A stretch of 64,000 nt of DNA from Rhodospirillaceae bacterium (GTDB taxonomy: Bacteria; Pseudomonadota; Alphaproteobacteria; Rhodospirillales; Rhodospirillaceae). The position numbers and the translations under genes were made by a program. The notes under the pieces are model-generated. The model saw only the letters and a list, made by a program, of their open reading frames with translations, was not told where the DNA came from and searched no databases. Location of the stretch: NCBI GenBank assembly GCA_947476925.1, contig CANJSF010000017.1, positions 1 to 64,000 of the forward strand, read 5' to 3'. Shown one piece after another: positions 53,181-61,774 of this stretch; the stretch's first letter is position 1; each line of letters begins with the position of its first letter.

Positions 53181-53961
53181 TCAACAGTTAGAACGTGATG
53201 GAGTTGTTCTGCTAAAGGGTTGTATGCCCGATGAGGCGCTGAAGGATGTCCGCCCGCAGTATGATCATCTTGATCAATCACTCACTCGCACCGAGATTTC
53301 AAAAGATCAGCCACTGATCGTGTTTTGGCGGCACGTTATTGGCTCACAGAAACGCATCGGGCACTTTAGCGAATTCCCAGCACTGTGGAATTTGATCACG
53401 GAATATATTGTGCCGAAGTTACGGGCCGTTTTTCCTGAGCGAACGCAGCGCCTTCAACTGCTTGAAACAATCATTTTCAATAAACCAGCCGAGATTAGTA
53501 ATACGCTGAACTGGCACCAGGATGTCGCCTATTTCCCCTTAAAGCCTAACAATCAGTTGGCGGTTTGGATTCCATTCGAAATGGTCACTGCCGAACGCGG
53601 TGCGATGGTTTATGCGCTTGGGAGCCATAAGTTTGGCATTCGCGGCTCGACGGATTTACACACACGTAAAGTTTTTGATGGCGAAGATAGAGAAGTGATT
53701 CCCGATGATCCACGTACGATTGGTCTTGATGTGCAATGCATGGAAATGTCACCCAACGACATGCTCGTGCACGATGGTTATACTTGGCATTACTCAGGCC
53801 CCAACGTCATAAAGGGCTATACACGCCGTGGCCTTTCGGTGCGCTTTATCACCGAAGAAGCCAAGTTCGACCCGCGCCCAGGGCAGGGAGCTGCGTTTAC
53901 CAAGCAGATTGCAATTTCGCCTGGCGATGTCGTGCAAGGCGCGCCGTTTCCATTACTCTAG
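53170..53961 (+). CDS. PhyH-type Fe(II)/2-oxoglutarate oxygenase
   Basis: 263-residue phytanoyl-CoA dioxygenase family protein. The iron ligands are H116 and D118 (NWHQD) and H207 (YTWHYSGPN), with R225 in LSVRF as the likely 2-oxoglutarate anchor. It probably hydroxylates or oxidises a sugar, an aminosugar or a lipid carrier intermediate. It is the first of three such proteins in this island. Overlap with the RmlD-like gene indicates coupling. Confidence 0.88.
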   Translation: MKTSQQLERDGVVLLKGCMPDEALKDVRPQYDHLDQSLTRTEISKDQPLIVFWRHVIGSQKRIGHFSEFPALWNLITEYIVPKLRAVFPERTQRLQLLETIIFNKPAEISNTLNWHQDVAYFPLKPNNQLAVWIPFEMVTAERGAMVYALGSHKFGIRGSTDLHTRKVFDGEDREVIPDDPRTIGLDVQCMEMSPNDMLVHDGYTWHYSGPNVIKGYTRRGLSVRFITEEAKFDPRPGQGAAFTKQIAISPGDVVQGAPFPLL

Positions 53962-53963
53962 TC

Positions 53964-54419
53964 ATGCAACCGGCCCTCAGGTCTGTCGGAGGTCTCATTT
54001 TTGACCAAAAGGGCCGCGTATTACTGCAAAAACGCGACCAGAAAACCTCCATTTACTTCCCTGGCTTGTGGGGGGTGTTTGGCGGGTCGTGCGAAGGCGA
54101 AGAGCGTGCCGTCCAGGCCATCGTTCGTGAGGTCCGCGAGGAGCTTTCGGTCGATATTCCCGAGCCTTCCTTGTTCTTGGAATGGGATATTCAGTGCACA
54201 GATTTAGGGGTTGAGCCCCGCAAGCGCTACTTTTTCGGCATTGCATTTAACGGGGCGATGGTTGAAAGCATCCAACTACACGAGGGTGCAGGATATCGTT
54301 TTTTTGTTGTTAATGAACTTCCGGCAGTACATGAGATTGTCCCGTTCGACTTGGCGGCCCTGGTCATGTTTTGCCATGCCCGATTGCTGGGGTCGCAAAT
54401 CAGGCCGCGGCCTTTTTGA
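53964..54419 (+). CDS. NUDIX hydrolase
   Basis: 151-residue NUDIX protein. The box G41, E47, R55-E56 and E59-E60 (in EGEERAVQAIVREVREEL) is complete except that the usual Gly after EE is Ser. GLWGVFGG and FPGLW resemble nucleotide-sugar or coenzyme-diphosphate hydrolases. The ATG at 53964 follows the oxygenase stop by two bases. A long open frame continues upstream over the oxygenase in another frame but is not coding. It may clear a by-product such as a nucleoside diphosphate compound. Confidence 0.88.
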   Translation: MQPALRSVGGLIFDQKGRVLLQKRDQKTSIYFPGLWGVFGGSCEGEERAVQAIVREVREELSVDIPEPSLFLEWDIQCTDLGVEPRKRYFFGIAFNGAMVESIQLHEGAGYRFFVVNELPAVHEIVPFDLAALVMFCHARLLGSQIRPRPF

Positions 54420-54456
54420 GCCAGGCGCGGGGTAAATGTGTGTGGAGCGCTATTAA

Positions 54457-55572
54457 GTGACGGCTGCAACTAAAGTTCCTTTCGTTGATTTGGGCAGGCA
54501 GTACGCCAGCCTGCGCGACGAAGTATTGCAGACTATCGATGCCGTACTGAAAAGCGGCCAATACATTTTGGGCCCCGAGCTGGATGCATTTGAGCGCGAA
54601 GCGGCTGAATTTTGCGGCGTGAAGCATGCCATCGGTGTAGCAAATGGCAGCGACTCCTTGTGGCTCTCTATGAAGTGCCTGGGGATCGGCCCTGGCGATG
54701 AAGTGATCACCGCCCCCAATTCGTTCATTGCCTCAGCCTGGGCGACGGCAGCGGTTGGTGCGACGCCAACATTCTCTGACATCGACGATACGCTGAACCT
54801 TGATCCGGCCAAGTTAGAGCAAGCCATTACGCCGCGCACCAAGGCGATTATGCCGGTGCACCTGACTGGGCGGATTGCGAATATGGAAGCGATCATGGAG
54901 ATCGCCCAGCGTCGCAAGCTGCATGTCATCGAGGATGCGGCTCAAGCGATCGGCGCCACGCGTCACGGACGAAAAGCCGGCACTTTTGGCGTTGTCGGCA
55001 GCTTTAGCTTGCACCCACTCAAAAACCTGGCCGCCTTTGGCGACGGTGGTCTGGTCAGTACCAACGATGACGGCATCGCTCAACAATTACGGTTGTTGCG
55101 AAACCATGGCCTCAAAACGCGCGATGAAAGTGTGATCTGGGGTTACAACTCGCGGCTTGATAGCGTTCAAGCCGCAGTCTTGCGAATCAAGCTGCGGCAT
55201 CTCGCGCAGTGGAATAAAACCAATCGCAATTTGGCCGAGCGCTACCATCAAGCGCTAGCAAAGCATGTCAAGGTTCCGGTCTCAGGGGCTGGTGAAGAAC
55301 AGATTTACCACCGCTATGTCATTCAAACAGATCGTCGCGATGCCCTGCATGCCTATCTGGCTGCGCGCGGTATCGATTCCAAAATCAATTACCCCACCCC
55401 GATTCACTTGCAAGAAGTGGCATCACAATTGGGCTATCGTCAGGGCTCATTCCCGGTTGCGGAAAAACTCGCAGGCATGATCTTAAGTCTGCCGCTTTAT
55501 CCGGAATTTACGCTTGCCGAGCAGGATATGGTCATTGCAGGCATCACCGATTTCTTTTCAGGCCGCCCATGA
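54457..55572 (+). CDS. DegT/DnrJ/EryC1 aminotransferase, second copy
   Basis: 371-residue PLP-dependent sugar aminotransferase. VANGSDSLWLSMKCLGIGPGDE, VIEDAAQAIGAT (D160) and K189 in FSLHPLKNLAAFGDGG fit the family. It starts with GTG at 54457 and its stop overlaps the E1 alpha start (ATGA). It shares the same fold and motifs as the gene at 51128 but is clearly diverged. Confidence 0.92.
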   Translation: MTAATKVPFVDLGRQYASLRDEVLQTIDAVLKSGQYILGPELDAFEREAAEFCGVKHAIGVANGSDSLWLSMKCLGIGPGDEVITAPNSFIASAWATAAVGATPTFSDIDDTLNLDPAKLEQAITPRTKAIMPVHLTGRIANMEAIMEIAQRRKLHVIEDAAQAIGATRHGRKAGTFGVVGSFSLHPLKNLAAFGDGGLVSTNDDGIAQQLRLLRNHGLKTRDESVIWGYNSRLDSVQAAVLRIKLRHLAQWNKTNRNLAERYHQALAKHVKVPVSGAGEEQIYHRYVIQTDRRDALHAYLAARGIDSKINYPTPIHLQEVASQLGYRQGSFPVAEKLAGMILSLPLYPEFTLAEQDMVIAGITDFFSGRP

Positions 55573-56546
55573 CCGCCGGCAGGCCGAACGACCCTTCGCT
55601 CAAGTTACTCTATGATATGCTGCGCATTCGTATGGTCGAAGAGGCCATTGCGCGCGAATATCCAAAAGGCGAGATGCGATGCCCGGTTCACCTATCGATT
55701 GGGCAAGAGGGAGCGGCCGTTGGCATTGCTTCTGCTCTTGAAACGACGGACCTCGCCGTGAGCACCCACCGAGCGCATGCGCATTATCTGGCCAAAGGGG
55801 GCGATCTCAAGCGCTTCCTGGCGGAACTTTTTGGCAAAGACGCAGGCTGTTCGCGCGGTCGTGGCGGCTCGATGCATTTGATCGACCTATCGGTCGGCTT
55901 TGAGGGCTCAACGGCTATTGTCGGCAGCACCTTGCCGGTGGGCGTGGGACTGGCGATGGGGTCCAAAATCCGCGGCGAAAAAACCGTCACGTGCATTTTC
56001 TTGGGCGACGGGGCGATAGAAGAGGGGGTATTTTACGAGTCAGCCAACTTCGCTGTTGTCCGCAATCTGCCGGTTCTTTTTGCGTGCGAAAATAATTCAT
56101 ACTCTGTGTATTCACCTATCAATGTGCGCCAACCAAAGGGTCGCAAGATCCACGAGTTAGTGCGCGCGATCGGTTTAAAAACCTCCAGCCATGATGGCAA
56201 CGACGTCGGCGGGGTGACTGCCGTCACCCGCGCCGCCGTGGCCGAAATTCGCGCGGGAGGAGGACCGATGCTGTTGGAATTTGCCACTTACCGCTGGCTC
56301 GAGCATTGCGGCCCCTATCCAGACGACAATCTTGGCTACCGGCCCGAGGCCGAGGTGGCTGCCTGGAAAGCGCGCGATCCCATCGTTGTGGCATCCGCTC
56401 AGTTGGCCGACCACCCAGGCTTTTCAGCCGACGTGATGGCGCGTTGGAGATCCGAAATTGAGGCCGAGGTTGACGCCGCATTTGCGTTTGCGCGCGCTGC
56501 TGCTTGGCCTGCCCAAACCACCCGCGCGGATTTCGTCTATGCCTGA
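55569..56546 (+). CDS. Thiamine-diphosphate E1 alpha-like subunit
   Basis: 325-residue protein similar to the alpha subunit of 2-oxoacid dehydrogenases (PdhA/AcoA). The thiamine-diphosphate site is complete: G146-D147-G148 followed 27 residues later by N175 (CENNSYSVYSP). The MHLID and HRAHAHYLAKGGDL segments fit. The beta partner overlaps by 8 bases. No E2 acyltransferase or E3 reductase is near, so a complete dehydrogenase complex is not encoded here. In a glycan island it may form a carbon-carbon bond or remove CO2 from a sugar-derived 2-oxoacid. Confidence 0.9.
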   Translation: MTAGRPNDPSLKLLYDMLRIRMVEEAIAREYPKGEMRCPVHLSIGQEGAAVGIASALETTDLAVSTHRAHAHYLAKGGDLKRFLAELFGKDAGCSRGRGGSMHLIDLSVGFEGSTAIVGSTLPVGVGLAMGSKIRGEKTVTCIFLGDGAIEEGVFYESANFAVVRNLPVLFACENNSYSVYSPINVRQPKGRKIHELVRAIGLKTSSHDGNDVGGVTAVTRAAVAEIRAGGGPMLLEFATYRWLEHCGPYPDDNLGYRPEAEVAAWKARDPIVVASAQLADHPGFSADVMARWRSEIEAEVDAAFAFARAAAWPAQTTRADFVYA

Positions 56547-57603
56547 TACGTCCGCCCCTCAACTGACCTTTGTTGATGCCGTGCGCGATGGCATTGATGT
56601 GGCCATGCAGCTTGACCCGCATATGGTTTGCTATGGCTTGGGTGCTGACGACCCCAAGCGAATTTTTGGTTCTATGTCGGGCCTAGCCGAAAAATACGGC
56701 AACACGCGAGTGTTTGACGCGCCGACCTCGGAAGCGGCCATGACTGGCATTGCCATCGGTGCGGCCTTGCGGGGCGTGCGTTCGGTGACGGTCCATCAAC
56801 GGCTCGATTTTTTCCTGCTGGCGATGGATCAGCTCATCAACAACGCAGCCAAATGGCATTTTATGTTTGGCGGACAACGTTCGGTTCCCATCGTCATTCG
56901 CCTTATTCTTGGCCGTGGTTGGGGGCAGGGGCCGACCCATTCGCAAAGTTTGCACTCGTGGTTTGCACACGTTCCGGGGCTGAAAGTGGTGATGCCTACA
57001 AATGCTGCCGATGCCAAAGGGCTGCTGATGTCGGCGATTTTTGACCCTAATCCTGTGGTGTTTATGGAGCACCGCTGGCTGCACCAGGCTGTTTCGAATG
57101 TGCCGGTAGGTGATTACAGGGTGCCTTTGGGTCGGGCTCACGTGCTGCGCCAAGGCGGCGACATTACACTGACAGCAATGTCATTTTTAGTGCCCGAAGC
57201 TTTGCGAGCCGCCACCATGCTGGAAGGCCTTGGGATCAAGTGCGATGTCATTGATTTGTGCACGGTTCGCCCGTTGGATTGGGAAACGGTCTCAAAAAGC
57301 ATCCTAAAAACCGGGCGTTTGCTGGCGCTTGATTCTGGCTGGCTAACCTGCTCAGTAGCCTCTGAGATAGTGGCTTTGGCCTGCGAACGCCATTTCCGCT
57401 CGTTGCGCTGCGCGCCGCGCCGGGCTGGCATGCCCGACCATCCGGAGCCGACGAGTTTCGAATTGACCAAGGGACTTCATCCGTCGGCGGAATCGATCGC
57501 CAACGATGTTTGCGATATGCTCGAATTGCCTCAGCGGTTTGAGATTGCCGCAGGGTCTGGGCCGCATGATGTGCCCGGGGCTTGGTTCAAAGGGCCGTTT
57601 TAG
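56539..57603 (+). CDS. Thiamine-diphosphate E1 beta-like subunit
   Basis: 354-residue protein similar to the beta subunit of 2-oxoacid dehydrogenases and transketolase C-terminal halves. E65 (APTSEAAMTGIAIG) is the Glu that activates thiamine diphosphate. The conserved GPTHSQSLHSWFAHVPGLKVVMPTNA (GxxHSQS and PxxA) follows. The transketolase C-terminal domain ends with LLALDSGWLTCSVASEIVAL. The ATG at 56539 overlaps the alpha stop; the frame is open upstream, but that stretch belongs to alpha. With alpha it should form a heterotetramer. Confidence 0.9.
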   Translation: MPDTSAPQLTFVDAVRDGIDVAMQLDPHMVCYGLGADDPKRIFGSMSGLAEKYGNTRVFDAPTSEAAMTGIAIGAALRGVRSVTVHQRLDFFLLAMDQLINNAAKWHFMFGGQRSVPIVIRLILGRGWGQGPTHSQSLHSWFAHVPGLKVVMPTNAADAKGLLMSAIFDPNPVVFMEHRWLHQAVSNVPVGDYRVPLGRAHVLRQGGDITLTAMSFLVPEALRAATMLEGLGIKCDVIDLCTVRPLDWETVSKSILKTGRLLALDSGWLTCSVASEIVALACERHFRSLRCAPRRAGMPDHPEPTSFELTKGLHPSAESIANDVCDMLELPQRFEIAAGSGPHDVPGAWFKGPF

Positions 57604-57628
57604 TGCTCGGGTGTTCTAACGATTTTGT

Positions 57629-57961
57629 ATGAGTAGATGTGCGATGCGATTTGAATACGAAAATCTAGTAAACCTTTTCGAGAACTCGCTGCTCACCGAG
57701 TTGCGAGGGCATGGCTCGAGTGGCGATTTTCTGCGCAGTTGGGTACCCGACCCTGACGCTGTCAAATCGCTGATAAACATGGCTGATGCCGCCGAGTTGG
57801 AGAATGTTGCCTCATTCGAGGTCGAGATCTCGTCTCAAACATTACCCGCGACTGGAATAGAACAGTTGGCTGGGGCCTTGAAGGGGTCGTTTTCGGTAAC
57901 GCCATCCAACGCCGGTCAGGGGCGCGTGGCCCTGAAATTTACCAACGAGAGCGCCCGATGA
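57629..57961 (+). CDS. Small protein of unknown function
   Basis: 110-residue protein I do not recognise. An N-terminal helical half (RFEYENLVNLFENSLLTELRG) is followed by a strand-like half (ASFEVEISSQTLPA, GSFSVTPSNAGQGRVALKF). It has a single Cys near the start and no membrane segment. It sits 25 bases after the E1 beta stop and overlaps the next unknown gene by four bases (ATGA), so the two are probably partners. M6 at 57644 is an alternative start. Confidence 0.65.
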   Translation: MSRCAMRFEYENLVNLFENSLLTELRGHGSSGDFLRSWVPDPDAVKSLINMADAAELENVASFEVEISSQTLPATGIEQLAGALKGSFSVTPSNAGQGRVALKFTNESAR

Positions 57962-58623
57962 CCGGTGCTGCAGCAGCTGTTCCGCCAAAGTTACCCAGCC
58001 GAATTGATTGGACTGGTGAGGGTTGGAGCGTGAACATCAATTTGAGCGGTGATCTGATCGCCGACGCCAAAGTGAGTACCGACGAGGCTGGTTTTGATGG
58101 GGTGTTTCTCGGGACGTTAAATGCCTGCCTTAAAGGCATGACATTGCGCCAGGCCCGCGACCATGGCGTACAGCACGCTTGCTTGAACGCCACGGCTGGT
58201 AAAAAGGCCCCGCCCGTCAGTGGAATCATGATGCCTGCCAATTATTCACCGACCAGCCGGGCGGCCGCTAAAGCTTTACGCGCGGCCATTGATGGAGTGC
58301 TGCCCATCGACTTGGTGAACTGGAATTTCGACGATAACGGCCTATCTGAGGCATGGCGAAAGCTGCCAATTGAGACCCGCAGGGCCAAGCTTGAGGCCTT
58401 AATTGGCGAATTCTTAAAGCAATCCGGCCAAAATGATGCCGTGATTGTTACAGACATCGACGTTCATGATCGGGTATTCATGCAATTCAAGCCCGATTTC
58501 CCGCTGGATGACAAGCCTATCATGCTGATGAAGCTGGAACGATATGTCAGAAGCGCCACGGGCGAACGTATTGAACTATTTATGTCCGAGATGAAGGACA
58601 ACAACCGAATCCGGCGTCTTTAG
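57958..58623 (+). CDS. Protein of unknown function before a radical SAM gene
   Basis: 221-residue protein coupled to the preceding gene. The middle segment FDGVFLGTLNACLKGMTLRQARDHG resembles the helix pattern of Fe-S scaffold N domains (NifU-like), but only two Cys are visible (near 57 and 80) and the conserved triad is missing. The second half is charged and contains TRRAKLEALIGEFLKQSGQ and DIDVHDRVFMQFKPDFP. I cannot give a function. Its place, 23 bases before the radical SAM gene, suggests an accessory or substrate protein. Confidence 0.6.
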   Translation: MTGAAAAVPPKLPSRIDWTGEGWSVNINLSGDLIADAKVSTDEAGFDGVFLGTLNACLKGMTLRQARDHGVQHACLNATAGKKAPPVSGIMMPANYSPTSRAAAKALRAAIDGVLPIDLVNWNFDDNGLSEAWRKLPIETRRAKLEALIGEFLKQSGQNDAVIVTDIDVHDRVFMQFKPDFPLDDKPIMLMKLERYVRSATGERIELFMSEMKDNNRIRRL

Positions 58624-58646
58624 TCCACCGACGCCGAGGAGACGAT

Positions 58647-59771
58647 ATGACTGGTATGACCGACCACACCGAGTTGATTTTGGATGGTACCAAGATCGCT
58701 TGGCACCAAGATCGCATCAAAGCTTGGGAGCGCGGGGAGCGCGTGGCTCCGATCACCATCGACATGGCATTGACGCGTGCCTGCAACTACGCCTGCCACT
58801 ATTGCTACGCGATGCTGCAGGAGAACGACCGCAAGTCGATCACTAAGCAAGTCATCACCGACTTCCTCGACGACTGCAAAGAGATTGGCGTTAAAGGCAT
58901 CAGCTTTGTTTCTGACGGCGAAAGTACAATTTCACCAGCATTCGTCGATGCTTGCACACATGGCGCAAAACTCGGCTTATCAATGGCATGCGGCACGAAT
59001 GGATTTGTGCTGACGCGCCGCAAACTAGAAGAAGTTTTGCCGTCGCTGACCTACCTGCGCATTAATATTTCCGCCGGTGAGCGCGATCGCTATAGCGAAA
59101 TTATGGGTGTGAAACCCGATTACTTCGACCGCGTATCGCAAAATATCCGCGACATGGTTGCAATCAAGCGCGAACGCAAACTCGACGTGACCATCGGCTT
59201 ACAAATGGTGTTGATGCCGCAATACCGCGACCAAATCATGCCCTTGGCGCGATTGGGCAAGGAATTGCGTCCCGACTACTTGGTGATCAAGCATTGCTCA
59301 GACAATGAAGATGGCGATTTGGGCGTTGAGTACGACAAGTACAATGAACTCTATGAGACGCTGCATGAAGCCGAGGCGCTGTCGGACGACACCTATAAAG
59401 TTGTTGTGAAGTGGTCGAAAATCGCTGCCACAGGCCAGCGCAGCTATCAGCGCTGCTATGGCGCGCCGTTCATGATCCAGCTATCGGGATCAGGCTTAGT
59501 CGCTCCGTGCGGAATGTTGTTCAACGAACGTTATAAAAAGTTCCACATCGGCAATATTTGCGAAACGCGGTTCAAAGATATCTACAATTCGGATCGCTAC
59601 TGGGAAGTCATGCGCTATCTCGCCAGCCCAGACTTCAATGCTCAAAAAATGTGCGGTTCTTTGTGCTTGCAGCACAAGGTCAACGAAGTCCTTGATGGAT
59701 ACGAGAAGGGGCTTGTTACGTTCCCCGATTTATCGCATTCGCCGCAACCAGCGCATATCAACTTCGTCTAG
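58647..59771 (+). CDS. Radical SAM/SPASM domain enzyme
   Basis: 374-residue radical SAM enzyme. The 4Fe-4S cluster binds C46, C50 and C53 (RACNYACHYCYA). The core barrel runs to about 250. A C-terminal SPASM/twitch-like part has C in YQRCYGAPF, VAPCGM, GNICETRF and KMCGSLCLQ, enough for one or two auxiliary clusters. GAGGAG precedes the ATG. Such enzymes modify peptides (RiPPs), sugars or proteins. No short precursor peptide is visible, but the 110- and 221-residue proteins upstream could be substrate or carrier. Confidence 0.92.
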   Translation: MTGMTDHTELILDGTKIAWHQDRIKAWERGERVAPITIDMALTRACNYACHYCYAMLQENDRKSITKQVITDFLDDCKEIGVKGISFVSDGESTISPAFVDACTHGAKLGLSMACGTNGFVLTRRKLEEVLPSLTYLRINISAGERDRYSEIMGVKPDYFDRVSQNIRDMVAIKRERKLDVTIGLQMVLMPQYRDQIMPLARLGKELRPDYLVIKHCSDNEDGDLGVEYDKYNELYETLHEAEALSDDTYKVVVKWSKIAATGQRSYQRCYGAPFMIQLSGSGLVAPCGMLFNERYKKFHIGNICETRFKDIYNSDRYWEVMRYLASPDFNAQKMCGSLCLQHKVNEVLDGYEKGLVTFPDLSHSPQPAHINFV

Positions 59772-59791
59772 ATCCAGGAGCCATTTCGACC

Positions 59792-60547
59792 ATGGTTTCA
59801 ACGGCAGCCGCAGAACTATGTCATGGGCCGGGATACGTGATCGGACCACAAGTTGACGCGGGCGAGGTGTCGTGGGTGCGCGCGTTTGTTGAACGCAAAT
59901 GGCGCGGCGTGTTGACCGCGAAGTACCCGTTTCTTGCAGACAAAATCGCTGCGACGTCGATCACCGATTATCACAAGCTATCGCATCTGATTGACCATTC
60001 GTCGACATGGTCAAAAGACAGCCGCTTGTTTACCGCCAGTGAAGTCGACCAACTGCTTGGTAAGCTCTCGGTGTTTGGGTATTTGCGCGACGCTTTTGGT
60101 CCCTTTCAAGTGGCCGACGTCGAGCATTTGGGTCATCCGGAAGTTTATTGGCGATTGGTGCGGCCCAATCACCCCGACGATGTGGCGGGCGCTCATGCCG
60201 ATGCCTGGTTTTATACGCTCACCAACGACATGCCCCTCGACGAACAAAAACGCATTGTGAAGGTTTGGTTCCCAGTCTTCTCCGAGCCCGGAGTAAGTGG
60301 TCTCTCAGTTGCTCAAGAGACCCAGAAAATGGATTTGAAATATAGCGGCGAAATGCGCCACGGGCGAATGAAGCCGATCATGACCGATGCGCGCGCAGCA
60401 GACATCCCGCTGAGCGCACTGTCACTCAGCGCTGGGCAGTGTGTTGCGTTCCACATCGATCTGCTGCATGGCGGCCTGAGTCACAAGACTGATCAGACTC
60501 GCGTAAGTATCGAGTTTGCTATCCGCCTCAATGCGCCCCTGAATTGA
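59792..60547 (+). CDS. PhyH-like oxygenase, divergent
   Basis: 251-residue protein with the layout of a phytanoyl-CoA dioxygenase-like enzyme. The candidate iron ligands are H135 and D137 (GAHADAWFY) and H226 (DLLHGGLSHK), and R237 (TRVSIEF) is the likely 2-oxoglutarate contact. The first 100 residues do not match a family I know. AGGAG lies before the ATG. It follows the radical SAM gene by 20 bases, so the two probably act on the same molecule. Confidence 0.75.
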   Translation: MVSTAAAELCHGPGYVIGPQVDAGEVSWVRAFVERKWRGVLTAKYPFLADKIAATSITDYHKLSHLIDHSSTWSKDSRLFTASEVDQLLGKLSVFGYLRDAFGPFQVADVEHLGHPEVYWRLVRPNHPDDVAGAHADAWFYTLTNDMPLDEQKRIVKVWFPVFSEPGVSGLSVAQETQKMDLKYSGEMRHGRMKPIMTDARAADIPLSALSLSAGQCVAFHIDLLHGGLSHKTDQTRVSIEFAIRLNAPLN

Positions 60548-60573
60548 CAACGCTTTAAAAACAACAACACAGC

Positions 60574-61635
60574 ATGTTTAGAATATTTGTTCATTTATCA
60601 CCCAGGGCACTTGGTGACTTTGTCGGCTACGCACAGTTAGCGGCCTCTGTGCGCGAGCTTTTTGACGACGCGGCTCTGTATATACACTTTGTCGATGACC
60701 GCCCGTATAAGCAAAATATTATTCGCTGCATTCCGAATGCTGCGATGGCCTTTACGTCAGTCGCCGGCATCAAGGTCGATTATTTTGATTGTAACTTTGG
60801 TCGACCTACACATGGCATAAATTTTTGGGAAGAGAATAAGCTGCACGATACGGACCTTTTTCTCTCTGGTCACATGATGCATGAGTTAATGTTGAATTCT
60901 CTCCCTCAAAAACGGCTGCGTCCGCATCCAAAATCAATATCCATTAACGACTACAAACTTATAGCTTACGGCCTGGACCCCTCTCGCTGGTATGCGTGCG
61001 TATACTGGAAAGAAGATGGTTACGAGTTTCGCGGATTTAACCCAGTTCGTACTATCACAAATCCTGAACCTTACATTGCGACGATACGTCACATTATCGA
61101 GAATCTTGGCGGACAAGTGGTGCGTCTGGGGCACCCCACTGAGACCGTGATCCCGAAAATGCGCGGCTTTGTGGATCTGGCTAAGGTATCGGGCTCGGAA
61201 GACTTGCAAATGTATGCAGTGGCGCGCGCGAGATTTTTCGTTGCTTCCGCCTCGGGGCCTGCAGCTTATGGCCCGGCGTTCGGCGTGCCAACATTGAATA
61301 CAGATCAGAACTACGCTTTGGGTGTCTGGGGTAAGAATGATTACATACTAACGCAGACATTGCGCCACAATGGCAGGGCCATTCGCCAGACAGAAGCCTT
61401 CGACTCAAAATTGCTTTTCATCGAAACGGATCAACAAGGATTTATTTTCGAGAAAAACACTTCGGCGGAATTGGCTTCCGGGGCAGACGAGATGTTCAAA
61501 AGCACGAGCGATTGTAACGGATGGAGGCCGATTGTTGACGAACGTCCTGTCGGCTTGCGACCCAATTCAATTACGCTGCCATTGAAGCGACGTTATAATC
61601 GCGATCTACTCATCCCGCCTAGCCAACGTGTGTGA
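60574..61635 (+). CDS. Putative glycosyltransferase
   Basis: 353-residue protein with alternating strand and helix. Its second half has VRLGHPTETVIPKMRGFVDLA and ARARFFVASASGPAAYGPAFGVPTL, the pattern of a GT-B donor-binding domain, similar to the TIGR04372 putative glycosyltransferases. The first half shows VHLSPRALGDFVGYAQLAASVRE. It has more A/T at third positions than upstream genes. No signal or membrane segment is seen. Assignment as glycosyltransferase is by pattern only. Confidence 0.6.
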   Translation: MFRIFVHLSPRALGDFVGYAQLAASVRELFDDAALYIHFVDDRPYKQNIIRCIPNAAMAFTSVAGIKVDYFDCNFGRPTHGINFWEENKLHDTDLFLSGHMMHELMLNSLPQKRLRPHPKSISINDYKLIAYGLDPSRWYACVYWKEDGYEFRGFNPVRTITNPEPYIATIRHIIENLGGQVVRLGHPTETVIPKMRGFVDLAKVSGSEDLQMYAVARARFFVASASGPAAYGPAFGVPTLNTDQNYALGVWGKNDYILTQTLRHNGRAIRQTEAFDSKLLFIETDQQGFIFEKNTSAELASGADEMFKSTSDCNGWRPIVDERPVGLRPNSITLPLKRRYNRDLLIPPSQRV

Positions 61636-61774
61636 AAATGTTCGCATGAGTGACTTTGGGGTTTACTGCAAGACGCGAAACTAATCAGACTAGACATTGT
61701 GATACTTTGAAGGTGACGGGGCGCTGCCGCTCATTTTTAGCGCAACATTGCGAACGACGAAAAGGATTACGCTG

